This document shows positions 9,876 to 16,192 of a stretch of DNA of 53,948 nt, piece by piece. The notes beneath the pieces are model-generated. The model had not been told where the DNA came from and ran no database searches. It was given only the letters and a program-made list of their open reading frames with translations. A program made the translations under genes and the position numbers. Where the stretch lies: contig JAYZAS010000025.1 of NCBI GenBank assembly GCA_036339585.1, positions 1 through 53,948 of the forward strand. The letters run 5' to 3'. The stretch's first letter is position 1. Each line of letters begins with the position of its first letter. This DNA comes from Pseudomonadota bacterium. Its GTDB lineage: Bacteria > Pseudomonadota > Alphaproteobacteria > UBA8366.

Positions 9876-10052
9876 ATTTGCACCTTGTTAAAAGAAAATT
9901 TCAGCCCCTTAGAATATTTATAACGGTTTGTAAGATTTAGACAGGATATGAATTTACCGTCGCCTATACTGAAGATTAGTTTGCATATCATTAGCGGTAA
10001 ACCCTAAAAAACATTATGGGTGTCCATGATATCGAGTGCCATTCGAACAATT

Positions 10053-11066
10053 CTAGTGCTCGCTTACAAAATCTCTACATTCCCAGACGTCTTTGATAAT
10101 AGAGGGGATGTCCATACTGCCAGCTCGCAGCATTTTTGTGATCATTGCGGCGTTACTGAAAGACCAAAATAATCCTGCTTCCAAAAAAATCGGCCTGTTT
10201 GACCCGTGTTCTATCCGAAAATCAAAAAGAGAGTAATGCCTGGCGCCTAGTGCTTTATGAGCCCTTAGCGCTTGAGATCGAATTTCCTCGTACAAATCAC
10301 AATCAATATCAGCTGGGCAAACCATCTTGACCGGTGTTGATAGCGCTTGGTCTTGCGGTTTTCCCCTTGTATCAATTTTTAATTTATCAGAAATAGTTCG
10401 AATAGGGTTCTGAGGAGTAACTAGATATTCGATAATGGGGGGGATAAGATAACCCTCGGAGGTTTCTAATACAGCAACCCTAATCTCACGCCCGTTTATG
10501 TATTTTTCTGCAAGGACAGAACTATCTGATGCCTCAGCCAATTCGATTGCACGTTGTAATTCATTTGGCCGGGTGACCATTGTTAAACCAACGGAATTAT
10601 CCTGCTTATTGGGCTTTATTATTATCGGAAAAGAGAGTAATTGAACATCGATCTCCGACGTTAGCCCACCATCGGCTATATTCACCCCATTTTGGACCAC
10701 ACACTTGCGTGTGCGATTTTTATCCGCGGCTAGCGCCATCACAGAACCCGGCGAACCAATCATTTTAAAAGATAATTTTTTTTCAAAAAAATCTCTGCAC
10801 GCTGTCATCCCTTCATAACAAAACAGGTGGGGGACTATGAGTGAACCTTTGTGCAGGTTATTTATTATTTCTTTTGATGCTTTTGCATCGGACAATTGAG
10901 ATAAAGAGTGTCCGATGCGCCAACTACCGTTAGGCTCAATTACAATAAAATCCTCCTTCCATCCTTTTGGTAGGATTGTGTTCTTTGCATAGATAAGTGA
11001 CAATTCGTGGAAGAATTCAGACGTTGGCGAACCACAAACATGGTAAACGTGCTTATTATCGGCCAA
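10053..11066 (-). CDS. mysD: D-Ala-D-Ala ligase-like MAA synthase MysD
   Basis: MysD attaches a second amino acid (serine, threonine or another) to mycosporine-glycine, giving a disubstituted mycosporine-like amino acid such as shinorine. The 337-residue ATP-grasp protein follows cyanobacterial MysD along its length as I remember it. It has an N-terminal HVCGSPTSEFFHELS segment, a central PIIIKPNKQDNSVGL ATP-grasp segment, EKYINGREIRVAV, and the late ALGARHYSLFDFRIE and IFLEAGLFWSFS segments. It starts 2 bases after mysC stops. The choice of amino acid cannot be read by eye. A peptidoglycan D-Ala-D-Ala ligase is the alternative, but the three genes upstream make MysD far more likely. Confidence 0.9.
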   Translation of the reverse strand: MADNKHVYHVCGSPTSEFFHELSLIYAKNTILPKGWKEDFIVIEPNGSWRIGHSLSQLSDAKASKEIINNLHKGSLIVPHLFCYEGMTACRDFFEKKLSFKMIGSPGSVMALAADKNRTRKCVVQNGVNIADGGLTSEIDVQLLSFPIIIKPNKQDNSVGLTMVTRPNELQRAIELAEASDSSVLAEKYINGREIRVAVLETSEGYLIPPIIEYLVTPQNPIRTISDKLKIDTRGKPQDQALSTPVKMVCPADIDCDLYEEIRSQALRAHKALGARHYSLFDFRIEHGSNRPIFLEAGLFWSFSNAAMITKMLRAGSMDIPSIIKDVWECRDFVSEH

Positions 11067-11068
11067 AA

Positions 11069-12403
11069 TTAATCTCCACCAGGCTCGACGAGTTTACCGA
11101 TATTAAAATCAATCCTTAACCACTTGTTACCGGTAAATACCGCTTTTAATAACAGCAATGGAATCTGCCAATGATAAACCATCAAAAATGGAAGTGGGTC
11201 ATGCATATCAAAAATTGCTTCTTTCCCCAGTGCAACGAGTTTAGTTTTTTCAATAAGCTTAGCGGCGGAAAATGCTGAAAATAGCTCGAACAATTCATGA
11301 TAAATCCAATAAGTCTCGCGCGCATCTTCTCTCGGTGTGATAGGATCATACTTCACCAAAGATGATGGCTTTACATAAGTGTCCGCAAGCCGTGTCGAAT
11401 TATAAAAAGTAGTGACAGCTGAGTGTGTGCGCGGATTACACTCAATAGGCATAATCTCGCCCCTATTATTTTCAATAAAATCAAACGAAATCTGGCCCGT
11501 AAGACTTAATTTTTTTGCAAAGGAACTAATCCAATCAAAAATTTTTCTATGATCAATATGCTTATACCGAAGCTGAAAATCCGATGATAGACAACAACAG
11601 TGCAGCAATACTTTACCTTTGTGCACCAAAGAATGTGTGCAGTATTCCGTGCCCTCTATAAATTCTTGTAATACCCAAGAATTTTTTTCTGAAAAACTTA
11701 ATCTACTAAAATACTCTGATTGGTCGGGAAACGGTATGAGCGGCCTGTCAAGTCTATTGAGAGGATCATATGAAAGATTCTTAAGAATAAATTTCTTTTT
11801 CGACTGTTTTAAATTAATGCGATCTAAATCTTTACGGTTTGCAATTCTATGCACTTCGGGCGCAGTTAATCCTAATTCTGAGGCTATTTCACACAAACGA
11901 TGTTTATCATCGAGTACTTTCAGAACCTCCATATCAAAGTGGAGAAATTGGCATTGTCCTTTCAATGCTTTTTTAACATCAGAGTCAAAATATACAACCT
12001 TTGGACTGGCAACAGGAATCACAAGGTCTATTTTTTCATCCGTTACGATTTTACGAATTGCACTGAGGTAGGACCTGAGACCTTCTTTTAAATCAGGAAG
12101 CAGTACAAATTTATGTATGCACGCTGAAAATGCGTGCCCTGAACAACTAAATTTTGCTACTTCGGAAAGATAAACTTTATGGCCTGATCTGTGTAGTAGC
12201 CTAGCTAGCTGTAATGCCTTTGTCATCTTGCCACCGGTAAGGAGGATGTTCTGACTATCTGTTCTTTGCATTACAGCGTTCCGCAAAAACAAGCGCATCA
12301 AGTTGGCAATACAAAAAATAATAAAACTTAGGGGGGCAAGACCCGTTAAAACCAGAAAGTACAAAATGCCGTGCAGGCGACCACGTATTTTAGCCTTCAT
12401 CAT
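11069..12403 (-). CDS. mysC: ATP-grasp mycosporine-glycine synthase MysC
   Basis: MysC is the ATP-grasp ligase that joins glycine to 4-deoxygadusol to give mycosporine-glycine. The 444-residue protein has a hydrophobic N-terminal segment (about residues 12-38), as cyanobacterial MysC does, suggesting membrane association. It is followed by the hallmark LLTGGKMTKALQLAR, the IPVASP segment, FHFDMEVLKVLDDKH, QEFIEGTEYCTHS and TGQISFDFIE...ECNPRTHSA. The last segment supplies metal and ATP ligands. It lies 8 bases after mysB and 2 bases before mysD, so the operon is tight. The match is strong enough that I consider the identity secure, although activity depends on the unusual MysA upstream. Confidence 0.92.
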   Translation of the reverse strand: MMKAKIRGRLHGILYFLVLTGLAPLSFIIFCIANLMRLFLRNAVMQRTDSQNILLTGGKMTKALQLARLLHRSGHKVYLSEVAKFSCSGHAFSACIHKFVLLPDLKEGLRSYLSAIRKIVTDEKIDLVIPVASPKVVYFDSDVKKALKGQCQFLHFDMEVLKVLDDKHRLCEIASELGLTAPEVHRIANRKDLDRINLKQSKKKFILKNLSYDPLNRLDRPLIPFPDQSEYFSRLSFSEKNSWVLQEFIEGTEYCTHSLVHKGKVLLHCCCLSSDFQLRYKHIDHRKIFDWISSFAKKLSLTGQISFDFIENNRGEIMPIECNPRTHSAVTTFYNSTRLADTYVKPSSLVKYDPITPREDARETYWIYHELFELFSAFSAAKLIEKTKLVALGKEAIFDMHDPLPFLMVYHWQIPLLLLKAVFTGNKWLRIDFNIGKLVEPGGD

Positions 12404-12411
12404 TTATGCTT

Positions 12412-13236
12412 TTATTTTACGCGCTCGGAAACGGTAACGCCGTCACGAAGTGGAATTATTACCTGTTCCATTTGTTTTTCATTATTTAGGTATTGATTAA
12501 ACAAATTTATGGCTTGACCGGCTTCGGATCTGTCAGAGCTATCCAAGTATGCTTCTCCTTGAAGAAGGGTATTGTCGACCACACACAGACCACCAATGCG
12601 CAGAAGATTGTTTTTTAGAATATATTGCACATAGTTTGTATAATTTTGCTTGTCGGCATCAACAAAAACAAAATCAAACGTCAAATTTTGTTTTGATATT
12701 TTTTTCAAGGTATCCATAGCTGGCCCGATTATTATTTTTATTTTTTTCTTCAAACCAGCAGAAAGGATACTTTTCTCTGCGATGGCAGCAGCTTCAGCAT
12801 CTATTTCACAAGCTATTAACTCGCCATCATCGGGCAGCCCCCTTGCCATGGAAATTGCCGAGTAACCAGTAAACATGCCTATTTCCAAAATCTTTTTTGA
12901 TTTAGTTGCCGAAACAAGTGTTTTGAGGAATTGTCCTTCAACATGCCCCGATAACATTTCAGCTTCCAAAAAGACATCAACTTTTTCTCGATCAGCTTCC
13001 CAGTCAAATTCACGGGTTTCTTGCGAAAGAGATGCCAAATATGCGGGCTCACTAGTGGTATTTTCTTCGAGATACTTATCCAGGCCGGAAGCTAAAAGGT
13101 AGACGCGGTTTAGTTCTTTTTGGAAAATGTCGCTTGTTTCCTTTAATGAAGGATCATTCCTAAGTTGTTTCAGTTTTTCAGTCAAAATGGAATGTGGTGT
13201 TATCGGCCTAAGCGTTTTCATCTGTAAACCTATCAT
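12412..13236 (-). CDS. mysB: O-methyltransferase MysB (4-deoxygadusol synthase)
   Basis: MysB methylates the cyclase product to 4-deoxygadusol using SAM. The 274-residue class I methyltransferase belongs to the CCoAOMT-like group. The SAM motif is LEIGMFTGYSAISMARG, followed by the acidic end of strand 2 (IACEID) and the metal/substrate segment VDADKQNY. It shares features that I remember from cyanobacterial MysB rather than from general O-methyltransferases. These are an early RPITPHSIL, VVDNTLLQGEAYL, and a C-terminal EQVIIPLRDGVTV. The ATG directly follows the mysA stop (TAA-ATG); a second Met five codons later is possible. Confidence 0.93.
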   Translation of the reverse strand: MIGLQMKTLRPITPHSILTEKLKQLRNDPSLKETSDIFQKELNRVYLLASGLDKYLEENTTSEPAYLASLSQETREFDWEADREKVDVFLEAEMLSGHVEGQFLKTLVSATKSKKILEIGMFTGYSAISMARGLPDDGELIACEIDAEAAAIAEKSILSAGLKKKIKIIIGPAMDTLKKISKQNLTFDFVFVDADKQNYTNYVQYILKNNLLRIGGLCVVDNTLLQGEAYLDSSDRSEAGQAINLFNQYLNNEKQMEQVIIPLRDGVTVSERVK

Positions 13237-14991
13237 TTATTCAGCAGCAAAAGCAGATCGTAGAGGAACATGCACAGTAGAGGGGTCTTCCAAACCAACA
13301 TCACTGCAAAGCGGTTCAACGCCAATACCTTTACGTTCAAGGCTTTGGCAAAAAGAATGATAGTCGGAAATAGAACTTTTCAGTTCTTCACGCCCAAGAT
13401 CATTGATGTATCCACAATTACCAATTCGGTGCTTGGGAACAGGCGCGGCGAGATTACCTCCGCGTTTTTCTATAATACGTTCCTGAGATTCCCAAATTAA
13501 TGATTCTTCTAATAAAATGTCGTGCCAAAGACTCAACTCAAAATTTTCTATCAATTTAATAATTCGAAGGAAAGTTTCGTCATCTATCCAATCCTTTTTT
13601 CTACTCAAGAAAGCACCAAATCCCATTCCTATTGAGACTGCGTGCCCATGCAGTAAGCCGGCTTTTATTTCAAAACCGGGCGACCAAGTATGGCCATACG
13701 CATGAGGGCGGCATTGATGTGTTTCATATAAATTCTCGTATTCTGCAGAAACATAGCTCCGCATAGCACCGGCCAAAATTTTGTTCGACTTTGCTACTAT
13801 ATCTTTTGTTTTAATATTGTCCTGTTCAATACCAAATCTTGACTTGAACAAATCTGCACCAACCTCTTCGAGATCACAAAACAGTTCGGCATCTTTTACA
13901 ACACCCATTTTAATCATTTCAGCCACGCCGTGTCTAAGCCAACCAATTTTAAGAGTCTTAAAAAACGAACGATCTGTTATCGTTAGGATTGGTGTATGAT
14001 AGGAGCCAAGTAGATTTTTGTATCCATATCCATCACAGCAAGTCCGAGGTGACGGTCCAGCGTCTATAGCAGAGACGATTGACGATCCAACCATGATATA
14101 GGGTGTGTTGCGATGATAAAGAGCGCACGCCAGACCACCTATATCCGCTAAAACGCCACCTCCAATGATGAGTATGGGCTCATTCCTTGAAACGCCCAGC
14201 AACTTAAAATCACCTAAGATTTTTTCAACAGTGTTAAGCGCTTTATCAATCTCCATCGCTCGGTAGACTAATTTTTCTAGATCCGTTGAATAATGTTTAA
14301 AGTAGTTCTCAATGTCTTTTCCAAAATGCTTGTCTACATTTTCGTCTACAAGACAAATACAACGTTCAAGCGGTCGGTAGATATCGCTTAAGGTGGTATT
14401 ATACAAATCCAGTATATTTTCTTCGATACGTATAGAGGTGTAGGTATGGCATGACATAACTGCCTCAAATGCATAATCATCAGAGCCAGTTGTTACTGAG
14501 CCACGGCTTTCTCGATACGGTGATGTCGGATATAAGGCGTGCGGATTGTTATTTACAAGTTCTTGTTCGTAATTTTTAAAATAGGCATTAAAAGGTCCTT
14601 CCGATAAGACCTTTGATAAACGAATTTTACCTGCACAATTATCTAAAAGTTCATCTCTGAAACCCGTTATGCCCTCTGAAGCATTAGGCGCAATAATCTT
14701 GCTGAGTTCCGCCAAATCAGAAAACACAAATTTCAGAGGCTGGGAATAACATGCCCTAAGGCGACGAATGATAGGTATAGCCTTGATATCATCTGAAGAA
14801 GCAAGTTCATTCATTAAATCCGGTGAGTCAATCACAGTGTTGGTGAACCATACCACTAACTCTTTAAATACGTCTGATGACCCTAATTTACTCACGGTGT
14901 CAGCAGTTGACACTCCATCTAAGACGATTTGTTCAAGTTCAATAAGCTTGGGTAAGACATCTAATTGTACAGTCATAAACTTGCATCTCAT
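13237..14991 (-). CDS. mysA: Sedoheptulose-7-phosphate cyclase MysA (DDGS-like), N-terminally extended
   Basis: This member of the 3-dehydroquinate-synthase-like sugar phosphate cyclases would turn sedoheptulose 7-phosphate into 2-demethyl-4-deoxygadusol, the first mycosporine step. From the ATG at 14991 it has 584 residues. Residues about 170-584 align with cyanobacterial DDGS. They include the NAD motif IIGGGVLADIGG (about 275-286), probable zinc ligands E358 (GVAEMIK), H434 (YGHTWSP) and H448 (LLHGHAV), and a C-terminal GNCGYINDLGREEL segment. Residues 1-170 are extra, mostly helical and unrecognised. In the loop where DHQS/DDGS have (I/G)KxxVN, it reads SPRTCCDG: Lys is Arg316 and Asn is Asp320. 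The frame opens to 15228, but that part has odd composition. The ATG at 14991 overlaps the stop of a leader ORF with a strong ribosome-binding site; Met at 14976 is an alternative. Product identity rests mainly on mysBCD. Confidence 0.88.
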   Translation of the reverse strand: MRCKFMTVQLDVLPKLIELEQIVLDGVSTADTVSKLGSSDVFKELVVWFTNTVIDSPDLMNELASSDDIKAIPIIRRLRACYSQPLKFVFSDLAELSKIIAPNASEGITGFRDELLDNCAGKIRLSKVLSEGPFNAYFKNYEQELVNNNPHALYPTSPYRESRGSVTTGSDDYAFEAVMSCHTYTSIRIEENILDLYNTTLSDIYRPLERCICLVDENVDKHFGKDIENYFKHYSTDLEKLVYRAMEIDKALNTVEKILGDFKLLGVSRNEPILIIGGGVLADIGGLACALYHRNTPYIMVGSSIVSAIDAGPSPRTCCDGYGYKNLLGSYHTPILTITDRSFFKTLKIGWLRHGVAEMIKMGVVKDAELFCDLEEVGADLFKSRFGIEQDNIKTKDIVAKSNKILAGAMRSYVSAEYENLYETHQCRPHAYGHTWSPGFEIKAGLLHGHAVSIGMGFGAFLSRKKDWIDDETFLRIIKLIENFELSLWHDILLEESLIWESQERIIEKRGGNLAAPVPKHRIGNCGYINDLGREELKSSISDYHSFCQSLERKGIGVEPLCSDVGLEDPSTVHVPLRSAFAAE

Positions 14992-15017
14992 AAAAATGTT
15001 GTTGTCAAAACTATCAT
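14988..15017 (-). CDS. Nine-residue leader ORF overlapping mysA start
   Basis: An AAAGGAGAG ribosome-binding element (15029-15021 on the minus strand) sits five bases, counted from AAGGAG, before an ATG at 15017. That ATG opens a short frame encoding MIVLTTTFL. Its TGA stop overlaps the mysA ATG at 14991 as ATGA. The strong ribosome-binding site therefore belongs to the short ORF, and mysA itself has no good one. This is the usual geometry for translational coupling. Alternatively the ribosome-binding site could serve mysA directly at long range, or a small indel may have separated it from the gene. Confidence 0.45.
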   Translation of the reverse strand: MIVLTTTFL

Positions 15018-15536
15018 TTGCTCTCCTTTGCTTAAAATTTCCATGAGGCAATTCGGCGCGGGTAATTCTCCAACAGTTTACTAACAATGTAATTGTAGGA
15101 AGCGCGTCGTGCGGGGCGGCCCTTTCTGGTGATGTACTTGTTTCCGATGTTCCGCGACCCACAACGCGGGCGCAACCAAGTTTCCGGGCTACGGCTTCCG
15201 GTTTCTGATTGCAGGGAAGCTCTCGCAATAGCGAAAGTGTTGTTCTTTAATCTTTACCTTTTTACCTGTAAAGAGAAAGTTTACCCCTAAAGAGTAAGCT
15301 CAGAGAGGGTTTTCCGCTCTTTTGTCGCGGGAGAAACTATCGATGTTGTCCCCAAGGATAGTTTTTTGGGGACAAAACTCTTGGCTATCATTTCAAAGAT
15401 AGCTGTAATAGCCAAACAGCAGTTTTTAGTGAGATATTACCTAAAGGTTATTAGCTTTTAACGTTTTTAAAAGCTTGCTCGCCGAAATCCAGAGATTTGT
15501 AAAATTAGGACAAAGTTACCTGCTCCAAAGATATAC
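15018..15536. promoter_or_regulatory. Structured intergenic region between ssb and mysA
   Basis: About 520 bases separate the ssb stop from the leader ORF. Part one (about 15035-15228) is visibly richer in G/C than the mys genes and is open in two minus-strand frames, one of them joined to mysA. Part two (15240-15480) is dense in repeats. TTTACC occurs at 15253, 15261 and 15280. The 15-mer starting TTTACC and ending TAAAGAG occurs twice, 19 bases apart (15261 and 15280). A perfect 10-bp inverted repeat TTGTCCCCAA/TTGGGGACAA lies at 15346-15375. Overlapping it is AAACTATC/GATAGTTT (15334-15364). TTGGCTAT/ATAGCCAA lies at 15381-15415 and AGCTTTTAA/TTAAAAGCT at 15453-15475. The mys promoter should lie here. 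The type of regulator is unknown. Confidence 0.45.
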
Positions 15537-15995
15537 TTAAAACGGAATTTCATCATCTAGGTCACTGCTACCGGCCGGTGCGGGGCCAGAATCCTCCGGC
15601 GGTGAGTAATTCTGAGAAATTTCCTGACCAGCACTTCCTCCGGCGCGAGAGTCTAGCATTGTGAGCTGTCCTCTAAATTTGCGAAGAACTACTTCGGTTG
15701 TATATTTTTCTTGGCCTGATTGGTCTGTCCATTTTCGGGTCTGAAGCTCGCCTTCAAGAAAGACCTTTGCCCCTTTCTGCAAATACCGTTCCGCAACATC
15801 GACCAGCCGATCATCAAAAACGACCACTCTATGCCATTCTGTCCGTTCTTGCTGCTCACCACTATTACGGTCTTTCCAACGCTCGGAAGTAGCTATCGAC
15901 AAATTACAAACCTTTCCGCCGTTCTGCATTGTACGGACCTCCGGTTCACGACCTAAATTTCCTACCAGTATTACTTTGTTGACGCTTCCGGACAT
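15537..15995 (-). CDS. ssb: Single-stranded DNA-binding protein
   Basis: A 152-residue SSB, which coats single-stranded DNA in replication, recombination and repair. The OB-fold region begins [21 protein letters not shown] and runs to about residue 110. A short Gly/Ser/Pro-rich linker follows, and the protein ends in the canonical acidic tip DDEIPF, which recruits partner proteins. It diverges from uvrA across 197 bases, an arrangement I associate with many alphaproteobacteria. I looked for a GTTC-N7-GTTC LexA box in the shared promoter region and did not find a convincing one. Confidence 0.98.
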   Translation of the reverse strand: MSGSVNKVILVGNLGREPEVRTMQNGGKVCNLSIATSERWKDRNSGEQQERTEWHRVVVFDDRLVDVAERYLQKGAKVFLEGELQTRKWTDQSGQEKYTTEVVLRKFRGQLTMLDSRAGGSAGQEISQNYSPPEDSGPAPAGSSDLDDEIPF

Positions 15996-16192
15996 CGATT
16001 TCTCCCGTATTAAAACCGCTAGTAGAGTTTACTGAACATAACGCAGGTATTTCTACCAGAATGTTACTGCAGCGCTACCTATCCAGACAAATCTACGTTA
16101 AAAGTTATCGTCTCAAGCCATTGTGGGACCTATATTATCAGTGAATAATTTTTTCAACAGCCAACCAACATTAAGTGGAACATTAACCTAAA

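Noticed and set aside
13237-14991. Calling the cyclase 3-dehydroquinate synthase (aroB)
   Set aside because: The C-terminal half resembles cyclitol synthases (HTWSP, GNCGYINDL), it sits with mysBCD, and it lacks the usual DHQS lysine loop. An aroB would normally adjoin aroK.
14992-15228. Extending mysA to the ORF start at 15228 (663 residues)
   Set aside because: The extra 79 residues have low-complexity, Arg/Ser/Pro-rich character and different composition. They contain no family similarity, and the strong ribosome-binding site and leader ORF overlap lie downstream of that start.
15334-15375. A true H-type pseudoknot from the two interlocking stems
   Set aside because: The third loop would be a single base spanning an 8-bp stem, which is sterically unlikely. 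Mutually exclusive hairpins are the simpler reading.
15996-16192. LexA (SOS) box between ssb and uvrA
   Set aside because: No GTTC-N7-GTTC or GAAC-N7-GAAC pair with correct spacing; GAACATAACGCAGGT is only a half match.
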